NCBI RefSeq assembly: GCF_900094575.1
Contig: NZ_FMAE01000001.1
Coordinates: 744,001 to 808,000 of the forward strand
From: Bradyrhizobium yuanmingense
Lineage (GTDB): Bacteria; Pseudomonadota; Alphaproteobacteria; Rhizobiales; Xanthobacteraceae
Reading direction: 5' to 3'
DNA: 64,000 nucleotides
Positions 38,022 to 45,942 of the stretch are shown here, in pieces. Position numbers and translations under genes: made by a program. The notes beneath the pieces were generated by a model. It did not search any database. It worked only from the letters and a program-made list of their open reading frames with translations, and was not told the DNA's origin. How positions within the stretch are numbered: the stretch's first letter is position 1; each line of letters opens with the position of its first letter.

Positions 38022-38363
38022 ATGTCTCGAGATCTTCGCCCGCCGGTCGACATCCTCCACTACGAGATCGTCCAGGAACAGGCCTCGGCTCTGGGACGGA
38101 TGGGCCGCGCCCTCGAACAAAGCCTGTCGCGTTTGCGCGAGTTCGACGCCGCCCACGCCGCGGCCGAATTGCCGGAAGCGATGCAACCGGCTAGGCGCAA
38201 GCTGGTGCTGGAAGCCGGCCAGGCGCTTTGGATGTTCGTGGTGCAACGCGAGGCGTCCGGCTTACGCGACAGCCGCCACATCATGCGCACCTACAACGTC
38301 CCGGGTGAGGTGCAGCGCTGCATGGGGCTGGCACCCGCGCCGCGGAAGCCGGCCGCGGGGTGA
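38022..38363 (+). CDS. Conserved hypothetical protein, possibly DUF6665
   Basis: A 113-residue soluble, mostly helical protein (LHYEIVQEQASALGRMGRAL, then LVLEAGQALWMFVVQREASG). It seems to match small Rhizobiales proteins annotated as DUF6665, but I could not confirm this. No motif, signal or membrane segment points to a function. The ATG at 38022 is preferred to the open frame from 37923, which would overlap the TetR gene. It follows the TetR gene by 43 bases and could share its transcript. Confidence 0.7.
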   Translation: MSRDLRPPVDILHYEIVQEQASALGRMGRALEQSLSRLREFDAAHAAAELPEAMQPARRKLVLEAGQALWMFVVQREASGLRDSRHIMRTYNVPGEVQRCMGLAPAPRKPAAG

Positions 38364-38381
38364 ACTCCGGCTCCGCTGAGA

Positions 38382-38963
38382 TCAAATTTCGATTTTTTCC
38401 ATTGCGCGCCATCCGTGCAGGACACGCCGCCCCTCCCGCGCGAACGCAAAGCAATTGCCGCCGCCGGCGGGCTGATCGTGGATGCGGGCGATCGCATGGC
38501 CCGCAATGTGGCAGAACAGCAGCGTGCCGACCGCGCCGTGGCCGACGAACAACACGTCGCCGGGACGATGTCGCGCCAGCACCGCCTCAGCCTCGCGCAC
38601 GATCCGCGCCTGTGCATCCGCGGCACGCTCCCAGCCGCGCACGCTGAGATGAGGCGCGGCGAAGAACTGGTCGGCGACGGCTTCGAACTCGGCCGGCTTC
38701 AGGAAGCCGGTCGCCGAACGGTCGTTCTCGTGCATGGCCTCGCGGATCTCGATCATGAGTCCGAGCCGAGCGGCAACGATCTCGGCGGTCTCGATCGCCT
38801 TCCGCTCGCCGCTGGAGACGATCTGCGTCGTGCTTGCGAGCCAGCCTGCATTCGCCAAGGCTTCGGTGCGCGCGCGACCCACCGGGCTCAGGCCCCATTG
38901 CGGCACCGGCACATCGGGATCGATTTGCACCTGCGGGTGGGTGAGATAGCGGACGATAGACAT
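38382..38963 (-). CDS. Histidine phosphatase superfamily protein with altered RHG motif
   Basis: A 193-residue protein with the phosphoglycerate mutase-like fold. The N-terminal catalytic RHG is replaced by THP (RYLTHPQV), keeping the histidine but losing the arginine next to it. The second conserved part SSGERKAIETAEIVAARLG (about 58-76) and the late GHGAVGTLL histidine (about residue 148) remain. Activity may therefore be changed or lost, and the substrate is unknown. The ATG at 38963 begins the usual MSIVRYLTHP; the longer frame starts inside a repeat. Confidence 0.8.
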   Translation of the reverse strand: MSIVRYLTHPQVQIDPDVPVPQWGLSPVGRARTEALANAGWLASTTQIVSSGERKAIETAEIVAARLGLMIEIREAMHENDRSATGFLKPAEFEAVADQFFAAPHLSVRGWERAADAQARIVREAEAVLARHRPGDVLFVGHGAVGTLLFCHIAGHAIARIHDQPAGGGNCFAFAREGRRVLHGWRAMEKIEI

Positions 38964-38979
38964 TGCCTTTGACGCGATC

Positions 38980-39051
38980 GTAGCCCGCATGGAGCGAAGC
39001 GGAATGCGGGGACAGTTTTTCCCGGATTGCGCTTCGCTCCATCCGGGCTAC
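38980..39051. repeat. Palindromic intergenic repeat
   Basis: A 72-base element with arms GTAGCCCGCATGGAGCGAAG and, at the other end, CTTCGCTCCATCCGGGCTAC, which can pair with a few mismatches. A TTTTT run lies in the middle. It sits between the histidine phosphatase gene start and the extensin-like gene end. The sequence type (GTAGCCCGGATGGAGCGAAG) is common in this group of bacteria. Confidence 0.8.
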
Positions 39052-39063
39052 TGGCAAATCGGG

Positions 39064-40266
39064 CTATTCGTCGATGTACTCGTCGTCTTCCCGCTTGTGC
39101 ATCGTGCTCTTGCGAGCACCGAGCGAACCGGTCACCGACGGCTCGCGCCCGCTCGCATAGGGCCTGCGCGATTGCGCGCGCGAGGCGACCTCTTCGCCCG
39201 ACACCGCGGCCGGCTGGCAGATCAGGCGGCGGCTGGCGCGGCGCATCAGATCGACATGGATGTGATCGTAGTGAAAGACGTTGGAGCCCGGCGCCAGCAC
39301 GGTCGTGAAATGCGCGCAGGCCCCAGCCTGCACGTCGCGCAGGAAGCCCTGCTCTTCCGGCATGCCGCGCCAGCCGTCCTTGATGGTGATGCGGCGGCCG
39401 TCGGCGAGCACGAAGGCGGAAATGTCGAGGGCGTTGCCGAAGGCGTGCTCCGAAATATGGGCCCGCGAATTGCCGTTCATGCCGCGGCAGGAATAGGCGG
39501 AGATCTGCTTGATCTCGGCGACGCGCACGCCGAACCAGCGCATCGCCGACGGCTGCACCGTGTCGGCGAGCCAGCGGTCGAGCTCGGACACGATCGGACA
39601 GGCGAGCGTCGCGGTCGGCTTGATCGCGACGGGACCGACGCTCGTGACGGGATTACCCTGCGCAGGACCAAGACGCGGCAGCGGCTGCTGCGCCGGCGCC
39701 TGCGAGTAAGGCGCCGGACGAGCCGGATAGCTCGGTGTGTTCATGTAGCGCGCCGCCCCCGCGGCATCGGTGCCCTCGGGCGGCAGGTCGATCTCGTCTT
39801 CCTGCGCGGCCACGCCGGGGGCGTTGAGCGACATCGGTCCGGTCGAGGTGCCGTAGCCGGTGGGCTGGCGCACCGCGCTCTCGGGATAGTTCGAGGGCTG
39901 CGGATAGGACGATGCGGGATATCCCCGGCTCTGCGGATAATTCGACTGCGGCTGCACCGGCCAACGCGGCTGGTTGCCGATGCTGCCGGGCGGGCGCAGC
40001 GCCTCGTCGGCAAAGCCATAGGTGCCGGAAGCTTCGCCGATGGCGGCTACCTTGAGCGGAAACTCGGCGCCGCAGCTGCCAGGCCCGGAGATCGGGTCGA
40101 TGCGGACGATGTCCGCACTTTCCTTGACTGCGCCCGATTTCAGGCATGCGGCTTCTGCCTCGGCCCGCCACGGTTCGCGTTCGGCCTGGAAGAAGCCGCG
40201 ACCGCAACCCGCTAGCGAAACAAGGACGATGGAGCCGACGAGATACAAACGAACTCCGCGCGTCAT
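39064..40266 (-). CDS. Extensin-like C-terminal domain lipoprotein
   Basis: A 400-residue exported protein. The N-terminus has a lipoprotein signal ending in LAGC. The middle (about 90-190) is low-complexity and rich in Pro, Ser, Tyr and Gln (repeats of SYPQPSNYP type). The C-terminal domain (about 230-360) contains SEHAFGNALDIS and HYDHIHVDL, whose His-x6-Asp and His match the metal site of LAS-type D,D-peptidases. A cell-wall peptidase or binding role is inferred; the true substrate is not known. Confidence 0.85.
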   Translation of the reverse strand: MTRGVRLYLVGSIVLVSLAGCGRGFFQAEREPWRAEAEAACLKSGAVKESADIVRIDPISGPGSCGAEFPLKVAAIGEASGTYGFADEALRPPGSIGNQPRWPVQPQSNYPQSRGYPASSYPQPSNYPESAVRQPTGYGTSTGPMSLNAPGVAAQEDEIDLPPEGTDAAGAARYMNTPSYPARPAPYSQAPAQQPLPRLGPAQGNPVTSVGPVAIKPTATLACPIVSELDRWLADTVQPSAMRWFGVRVAEIKQISAYSCRGMNGNSRAHISEHAFGNALDISAFVLADGRRITIKDGWRGMPEEQGFLRDVQAGACAHFTTVLAPGSNVFHYDHIHVDLMRRASRRLICQPAAVSGEEVASRAQSRRPYASGREPSVTGSLGARKSTMHKREDDEYIDE

Positions 40267-40364
40267 GAACGCACGTTCGGTGAATTTACTTAAAGACTCT
40301 TCAACGTGTTGATTTCAGTGTTCTTTAACCCTACCGGGCGCGGCGGCACCGGTTGCTGCCGATG

Positions 40365-40538
40365 ACGAGCGACAGCGAGCCTGACTTTTTCGAAAAGAGA
40401 CTTTCTGTTAACCATGACGGCCGCGGCAATGCGCGCGACCGCGGGAGCGACCTCATGACGTTCGCCGGCAGACTGAGCGTTATCACCGCCTACCTCGCCA
40501 TGGCCTTCGTCGGCGCCATCGTGCTCGGGATGATTTAG
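40365..40538 (+). CDS. Candidate small protein with C-terminal membrane segment
   Basis: A frame of 57 residues (or 27 if the ATG at 40455 is used) ending in a membrane segment (LSVITAYLAMAFVGAIVLGMI) that reaches the last residue. The first half is acidic, then mixed (SDSEPDFFEKRLS). No family recognised and no strong ribosome site. It is the only plausible gene in the 40267-40736 gap, which otherwise holds a repeat at 40564-40714. Confidence 0.4.
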   Translation, partial: TSDSEPDFFEKRLSVNHDGRGNARDRGSDLMTFAGRLSVITAYLAMAFVGAIVLGMI

Positions 40539-40563
40539 ACTCAAAGCACACAGTGACTCTCTT

Positions 40564-40714
40564 CCCTTCTCCCCTTGTGGGAGAAGGTGGCGCGCGAAAG
40601 CGCGACGGATGAGGGGTTCTATCCTCGCGGCACAGTGCTTGTGGAGACAACCCCTCACCCAAGTGAATTCGTGTCGACCAGCGGAGCTGCCCTCTCCCAC
40701 AAGGGGCGAGGGCA
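40564..40714. repeat. Repeat with CTTCTCCCCTTGTGGGAGAAG ends, copy 1
   Basis: A 151-base element. It starts with CCTTCTCCCCTTGTGGGAG, itself a hairpin, contains GATGAGGGGTT facing AACCCCTCACC, and ends CCCTCTCCCACAAGGGGCG. The two ends are imperfect inverted repeats. A close relative in the same orientation is at 44212-44356, and a more distant one at 47641. Confidence 0.85.
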
Positions 40715-40736
40715 CAACAATGCGCATCGCCGCGAG

Positions 40737-41636
40737 CTACGACCGCGCGCTCCATTGAGGTGACGTCGTGATCAGCTCCTCCCGCGGCGCTTCGACCCGT
40801 GTCCAGTCGTTGCCGGAGCACCAGAAGCGGCCGAGCGCGCAGGCTTCGACGTGCAGCTTGCCGGAGCTCTTCAGCGTCATCGTGGCGTAGTAGGTGTTGC
40901 CGCTGGAGCGGCTGTAGATGCTGCCGGTCCAGACATTGTGCTTCTTCGGCTTCATGTTGACGAGCACGCTCTCGCCCCGGCTCGTCGCTTCGCTGAGCGC
41001 GTAGCCGCACAGCGTAGCTCCACAGCGCTCTATGCGGACCGTGCCCTTGGCGCCGGCGCTCTCCCATTCGCCGAGCGGCGCATGGCCTTCGTCAGCGCCG
41101 ATCTGCGCCACCGCTGCGGTCTGATTGATCTCGGCGCCCGGGACGATGACCGGCGGCTCGATGCGCGGCGGTTCGAGCGCGGCGGTCTTCGGCTGATCGA
41201 TGCGCTCCAGATCAACCCGCGGCGGACCGTCGCTCAGCGCCTCCATTCTCGAAATCTCCAAGCTTGGCGCCGGCGGCGGTGCAACGGGCTGCGACGTCGC
41301 CGCGGCAAGCACGGGAGGCGCCGGTGCCGGCACCACCACAGCCGCTTGGGGCGGCTTGACCGCTGCCGTCGGACAAGCCGGCTGCGGCGCCTGGACCACC
41401 GGCGCGGGCGCCGGCTGCGCGGCTCGTGCCATGCCGACATCGTCCGTCGACCTGAGGCTGCGCCTGGAAGCCACCGTGATACAGGACGCAGATCGGCAAT
41501 TGCGCGGCGCCTCGACATGGAACCGGTTGCCGCCGATCGAGAACGTGTAGGCGCCGGCCTGCGCCGTCGGCGCGATCGCCAGCAACGTGATCGATGTGGC
41601 AAGACAGGTGGCAAGCCAGGTTGCAAGCCGCTGCAT
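40737..41636 (-). CDS. Secreted DUF2147-domain protein, long form
   Basis: A 299-residue exported protein: signal peptide (to about residue 27, ending TAQAGA), a short conserved part YTFSIGGNRFHVEAPRNCRS, a Pro and Ala-rich linker (about 75-170), and a C-terminal DUF2147 domain (PLGEWESAGAKGTVRIERCG to CSGNDWTRV). It is paralogous to the divergent neighbour at 41832. DUF2147 proteins are periplasmic and of unknown role. Paired cysteines in the domain (CGATLCG, and two later) may form disulfides. Confidence 0.8.
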   Translation of the reverse strand: MQRLATWLATCLATSITLLAIAPTAQAGAYTFSIGGNRFHVEAPRNCRSASCITVASRRSLRSTDDVGMARAAQPAPAPVVQAPQPACPTAAVKPPQAAVVVPAPAPPVLAAATSQPVAPPPAPSLEISRMEALSDGPPRVDLERIDQPKTAALEPPRIEPPVIVPGAEINQTAAVAQIGADEGHAPLGEWESAGAKGTVRIERCGATLCGYALSEATSRGESVLVNMKPKKHNVWTGSIYSRSSGNTYYATMTLKSSGKLHVEACALGRFWCSGNDWTRVEAPREELITTSPQWSARS

Positions 41637-41831
41637 CTGCGTTTCCCTCGGTGTCGCGACGACGTTACGCAGCGCAGGCGCGGCTGAATGTGCGCTGCAT
41701 CACCCAGGCGTTGTTCGCTCGTTGTGACGCCCATCACAGAACGCCCGACCGCCGCGGCTTAGGGTCGAACCACGCTTCATTCACCAGCGACACCAGTCCA
41801 TATCGGGACCGCGCTATTTTCGGAGGTTGTC

Positions 41832-42602
41832 ATGAACAAGCTCTCCATCGCCGCCACCGCCCTCTTCCTGGCTTCGACCGCCGCCGCGCATGCCGGCAAT
41901 TCGATCTCGTTCCAGATCGAGGGCCAGCACATCCGCATCGAGACGCCGCGCAACTGCGCTTCGCTCAATTGCGTGACCATCGTCGCGCCGGGCCTGTCGG
42001 ACAAGCCGATCAAGCTGAACAACATCAACCTCAAGGGTCTTGGCGGCTCCAAGGACGATGACGACGACACCACGCCGGCTCCGGCGCCCACGACGGCGCA
42101 ACCCACGCCGGCTCCCGTGCAGCAGCAGCCCGTGCCGCAAGCGACTGCGCCGGCACCGCCAGCCGCGCCCGCTGCCCCAGCCGCGACCGCTGCCGCCGCT
42201 CCTTCTGTCGGCTTCGACAGCTCGCAGCCTGCTCCTGTTGCTGCGCCTGCCCCTGTTGCCGCTCCCGTCGCCGCGGCTCCCGCGCCGGCTCCGGTGGCTG
42301 CCGCGCCCGTGGCCGCAGCGAACTCGCCGATCGGCATCTGGGCGACCGAAGAGAACAAGGGCAATGTCCGCGTCGAGCAGTGTGGCGCCAATCTCTGCGG
42401 CTATGCCGAGAAGACCAATGAGCGCATCCTGATCAACATGAAGCCCGAAGGATCGAAGTGGAGCGGCCGCATTCGCGATCCCAACTCCGGCCGCAACTAC
42501 GACTCCACGATCTCGATGAAAGGTCCGAATACGATGCGCGTGCAAGGCTGCGCCTTCGGCGGCATGTTCTGCGGCGGCCAGACCTGGAAGCGCGTGAGCT
42601 GA
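41832..42602 (+). CDS. Secreted DUF2147-domain protein
   Basis: A 256-residue exported protein built like its divergent paralogue: signal peptide (to about residue 20), conserved segment ISFQIEGQHIRIETPRNCAS, an Ala and Pro-rich linker (about 75-165) and a C-terminal DUF2147 domain (PIGIWATEENKGNVRVEQCG to CGGQTWKRVS). The start ATG has GGAGG 6 bases before it. The two genes are about 195 bases apart and likely arose by inverted duplication. Function unknown. Confidence 0.82.
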   Translation: MNKLSIAATALFLASTAAAHAGNSISFQIEGQHIRIETPRNCASLNCVTIVAPGLSDKPIKLNNINLKGLGGSKDDDDDTTPAPAPTTAQPTPAPVQQQPVPQATAPAPPAAPAAPAATAAAAPSVGFDSSQPAPVAAPAPVAAPVAAAPAPAPVAAAPVAAANSPIGIWATEENKGNVRVEQCGANLCGYAEKTNERILINMKPEGSKWSGRIRDPNSGRNYDSTISMKGPNTMRVQGCAFGGMFCGGQTWKRVS

Positions 42603-42638
42603 CCCGCGGAGCGCATCGCGAAAAGTAGACAACTCTTC

Positions 42639-42762
42639 GTCATGCCCGGGCTTGTCCCGGGCATCCACGTTCTTCGTACCGCAATCAAGACGTGGATGGC
42701 CGTGCCTTCGCCGCGCCGTAGCGGCTTCGTCCGTGCAGGCGGGACAAGCCCGGCCATGACGG
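42639..42762. repeat. Palindromic intergenic repeat, CATGCCCGGG family
   Basis: A 124-base element after the DUF2147 gene. It begins CGTCATGCCCGGGCTTGTCC and ends GGACAAGCCCGGCCATGACG. Facing CACGT and ACGTGG segments lie within. A short relative is at 47846. Confidence 0.8.
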
Positions 42763-42875
42763 AAGGATAGCTAGCCCCTGCCCCGACGACAGACGTTCAT
42801 CAACCATTCAGCCACACCCCGTTGACATCGCCCGATCTCGCCTCACGCTCTCACCGGGACTCCTTCGTGACATCA

Positions 42876-44207
42876 ATGCTGGCTTGGCGCCGCCTCGTAT
42901 TCGCGCTCGCCCTGCTGGCCTTGCCGCTGGCAGGCGCTGGTGTAGCGTGCGCATCCGAGACGATCGAGTTCGCACAGGCGCAACCGCAAGCCCAGCCAAC
43001 GCCCGCGCCTTCGCCGACGGCGACGCCGGCACCGTCTGCAGACGCACAGCCCCCCGCCGTCGAGCCGATCGGCAACGTCGCGACCGTGACGGGGATCGCG
43101 ACCGTGATCCGCGACAAGAATTCCTATCCGCTGCGCGTGCGCGACGATATCTATCTCAACGACATCGTGCAGACCTCGTCGAACTCCGCGCTCGGCATCA
43201 CCTTCAACGACGCCACCACGTTCAACCTCTCGGCCAGCGCGAAGATCACCATCGACAATTACGTCTATGACGACGGCGGCAAGCAAAATTCGGCGATCTT
43301 CGACGTCGGCAAGGGCACGGTTGCCTTCGTGGCGGCCGCGGTGGCGAAGACGGGCGACATGAAGATCACGACGCCGACGGCAACGCTCGGCATCCGCGGC
43401 ACCACCGGGGTCGTCGACGTGCCCGAAGGGGCGGCGGCGAACCGGGCGCGCAACGTCAACATCAAGCTCTATCCCGACGCCGACGGCCGGGTCGGCCACA
43501 TCGATGTCGAGGAACGCGCGAGCGGCGCGCGGCTCGGCGCGCTGACGCAAGCCGCGAGCGGCTTTGCGATCCGAGCGGGCGCAGCCACGGCCGGCGGCAT
43601 GCGCTTTGCTGCCGTGCCGATCATAATTCCCGCGCAGCAGATCGCGCGCGACCGCGGCTTCGTCGGCCAGGTGCATCTGGCGCAGACTGCGGGCCGGCAG
43701 ATCGTCATCGAGCAGCGCGACTTCCGTCGCGCCAATCCGGCTGCGCTCAGCCGCATTCCGCGGCCGGCACAACCGCCGCAGCAGCAACAATTGCGGCCGA
43801 CGACAACCCCAGGCCGGCAGCCGCAACGACCGAACGTCCAGCCGCGACAGGACAATCGTCCGGGTCAGCAGCAGCCGGGCACGCCGAGCCGGCAGGGACT
43901 ACAGCAAGGCATGCAGCCGCAGCCCGGCCAGCCGCAAGGTGCCGGCCGTCCACGCGTACCGCAGACCCTGCCGCAGCGTGGTGGACAGATTCAGCCCGGA
44001 GGAATCGTGCCGCCGCAACCGGGCGGGACACAGCAAGCAGGTCCGCAGCAGCCATTGCCGCGCACAGGATTGCAACCGGGCCAGCCTCCGGCTCAACAAC
44101 CAGGTATGCAGCGCCCCGGCGGCTTCCAGCCACGCCTCCCCGCCGCGCAACGTCCCGCAGCGCCGCACAGACCCGCGCCCGCTCCGAAGGAGAAGGAGCG
44201 GCGGTAG
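42876..44207 (+). CDS. Secreted FecR-domain protein with Pro/Gln-rich tail
   Basis: A 443-residue exported protein: signal peptide (to about residue 30, ending ACASE), a short Pro/Ala/Thr linker, a FecR domain (about 60-180; YPLRVRDDIYLNDIVQTSSN, LGITFNDATTFNLSASAKI, TATLGIRGT), a middle beta-rich part, and a tail of about 170 residues dominated by Pro, Gln and Gly. Unlike classical FecR it has no cytoplasmic anti-sigma part and no nearby sigma or TonB receptor gene, so it is more likely a wall- or surface-bound protein. Start chosen at the signal-peptide methionine. Confidence 0.8.
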   Translation: MLAWRRLVFALALLALPLAGAGVACASETIEFAQAQPQAQPTPAPSPTATPAPSADAQPPAVEPIGNVATVTGIATVIRDKNSYPLRVRDDIYLNDIVQTSSNSALGITFNDATTFNLSASAKITIDNYVYDDGGKQNSAIFDVGKGTVAFVAAAVAKTGDMKITTPTATLGIRGTTGVVDVPEGAAANRARNVNIKLYPDADGRVGHIDVEERASGARLGALTQAASGFAIRAGAATAGGMRFAAVPIIIPAQQIARDRGFVGQVHLAQTAGRQIVIEQRDFRRANPAALSRIPRPAQPPQQQQLRPTTTPGRQPQRPNVQPRQDNRPGQQQPGTPSRQGLQQGMQPQPGQPQGAGRPRVPQTLPQRGGQIQPGGIVPPQPGGTQQAGPQQPLPRTGLQPGQPPAQQPGMQRPGGFQPRLPAAQRPAAPHRPAPAPKEKERR

Positions 44208-44211
44208 TCTT

Positions 44212-44356
44212 CCTTCTCCCCTTGTGGGAGAAGGTGGCGCGAAGCGCCGGATGAGGGGTTCTATCCACTCGCCGGACCCGCTCGTGAGGATAGAGACCCC
44301 TCACCCGTCTCGCCGCTATTGCGGCGAGCCACCCTCTCCCACAAGGGGAGAGGGTG
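44212..44356. repeat. Repeat with CTTCTCCCCTTGTGGGAGAAG ends, copy 2
   Basis: A 145-base element in the same orientation as the copy at 40564. It starts CCTTCTCCCCTTGTGGGAG and ends CCCTCTCCCACAAGGGGAG, with GATGAGGGGTT and ACCCCTCACC facing each other, and a central hairpin CTCGCCGCTATTGCGGCGAG. It begins 5 bases after the FecR gene stop. Confidence 0.85.
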
Positions 44357-44393
44357 CACCTTCAATGCCGCACTGAAATTGCGCGTAAATAAC

Positions 44394-44981
44394 TCACGCC
44401 TCGCCGCGCAGCCAGGCCTTCACCTTCCGCAACAGGCCATGCCGCAATTCATCGACGGAAGCTGCTTCCGCTTGTGTCAGCGTCTGCAATGATGCATGGA
44501 TGTCGTCTTTCGCCAACGGCGACACCGGCTCGGAAACCTGCTCCGGGGCGAACAGAGGCGCCAGCCCTGCCGCCGCGAGCGCGATCGGTCCGATCTGAGT
44601 CAGGAAGACGCGTTCGTATTCGCGCGACAGACGGGCGATCGCGTCGTCCAGCGTCAGCCAGTCGACCGCCTTGATGTCGTTCATCAGTTTGCGGACCGGC
44701 CCGCCGTCGGCCTCCATCCGCCAGTAATGCACGACCTTGGAGCGCCCGCCGGACTGATAGACCAGCGTGCCCAGAAATTCGTGCACGGCCACGTCGTGGC
44801 CGGTCTCCTCCAGCACCTCGCGGTGCGCGGCTTCCCTCGGCGTCTCGCCGTCATCGAGCTTGCCCTTGGGCAGGACCCATTCGTTGCGCTTGCGCTGGCG
44901 CACGACTGCAACCAGCGGCACCGGCGCGCGCCGCAACACAATACCACCCGCCGCCATGACCGGCGCCCGCGCCATCGTCAC
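44394..44981 (-). CDS. Nudix hydrolase
   Basis: A 195-residue pyrophosphohydrolase. The Nudix box fits the consensus: GKLDDGETPREAAHREVLEE followed by TG, at about residues 40-61. The domain begins at about residue 8 (AGGIVLRRAPVPLVAVVRQR) and ends near 145; the last 50 residues are a helical tail. The substrate (nucleotide, or diphosphoinositol-like as in the related DIPP group) cannot be settled. It ends the minus-strand run psd to Nudix. Confidence 0.88.
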   Translation of the reverse strand: MTMARAPVMAAGGIVLRRAPVPLVAVVRQRKRNEWVLPKGKLDDGETPREAAHREVLEETGHDVAVHEFLGTLVYQSGGRSKVVHYWRMEADGGPVRKLMNDIKAVDWLTLDDAIARLSREYERVFLTQIGPIALAAAGLAPLFAPEQVSEPVSPLAKDDIHASLQTLTQAEAASVDELRHGLLRKVKAWLRGEA

Positions 44982-45043
44982 ATCCGTATCGATCGAATCG
45001 TCCCCGCCCGACGATATAGGCGGCGGGGGCGGCGGATTGAAGG

Positions 45044-45907
45044 CTACTTTCTCCTGAGCAGCGCTTGACCGGCCCGAATGCGTGTGCCCTCGGCAATGCC
45101 GTCGCAGAAGGAGAAATCGCCGGGCGCGAGGATGATGATGGTCGAGCCGTGCTCGAACCAGCCGAGCTCCTCGCCTTTGCTCACGTTGACGTCGCAGGGA
45201 AAATTGACCGAGCCGCGCGTCTGCGCGTTCAGCACCATGTCGAGGAAGTGCAAGCGGATGCTCGCGACCAGGATCGCCGCCACCGGGACCAGTGTCACGG
45301 CTTCGCCGGTCGACAAATGCGTGCGGATCACCGCGCGCTCGTTCTTGCAGAACAGGCGCTCGACGCGCTTGAGCGCGATCGGGTTGACGTTCCAGACGTC
45401 GCCATGGATCAGCGTGACCCGCTCGATGTGCGCGTCATAAGGCGCATGGAAGCGGTGATACATGCTCGACGTCAGCCGCAGCGTAACGAAAGAGCCGTTG
45501 CGGTGCTGCTCGACCAGCGCGGAATCGCCGACGAGATCGAGCAGCGAATAGGGCGCGCCCTTGACCTGGAACAGCTCGGTGTCCGCGATTTTCCCGTGAG
45601 CGCCGACGATGCCGTCCGAGGGGCTCGCCACCACTGCAGGATCAGGATCGAACGGCCGCAGGCCCGGCTTCAGCTCCCGGGTGAAGCAGTCGTGCAGACT
45701 CTTGAACTGCGTCTTGCGCGCCTCCGACAGATCGAGGTCGGAGAACAGCTTCCACAGCGCGATCGAGAAATCCCGCACCAGGGCATTCTCGATCTTGGAG
45801 AACCAACCCATGAAGCGGGTCAGCGCCGCGCGGGGGATGCGGTTGGTCAACAGGAAGTTGAGATCTTCCTGCTGGGTGAAAGAGGCGATGAGGGCTTTGA
45901 CTGTCAT
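45044..45907 (-). CDS. psd: Phosphatidylserine decarboxylase
   Basis: Pyruvoyl-dependent enzyme that converts phosphatidylserine to phosphatidylethanolamine at the inner membrane. The triad is visible: Asp in SPSDGIVGA (about residue 97), His in MYHRFHAPYDA (about 153) and the self-cleavage serine in FEHGST (about 253), where the usual LGST is HGST. Length 287 and N-terminal helix pattern match the longer bacterial type, not the short Rhizobium type that sits with pssA. No pssA is near. It lies 62 bases upstream of the Nudix gene and is divergent from an aminotransferase gene. Confidence 0.92.
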   Translation of the reverse strand: MTVKALIASFTQQEDLNFLLTNRIPRAALTRFMGWFSKIENALVRDFSIALWKLFSDLDLSEARKTQFKSLHDCFTRELKPGLRPFDPDPAVVASPSDGIVGAHGKIADTELFQVKGAPYSLLDLVGDSALVEQHRNGSFVTLRLTSSMYHRFHAPYDAHIERVTLIHGDVWNVNPIALKRVERLFCKNERAVIRTHLSTGEAVTLVPVAAILVASIRLHFLDMVLNAQTRGSVNFPCDVNVSKGEELGWFEHGSTIIILAPGDFSFCDGIAEGTRIRAGQALLRRK

Positions 45908-45942
45908 GAATCTGTCAGCTCGCAGGTTTAGCGCTTGTTGTC

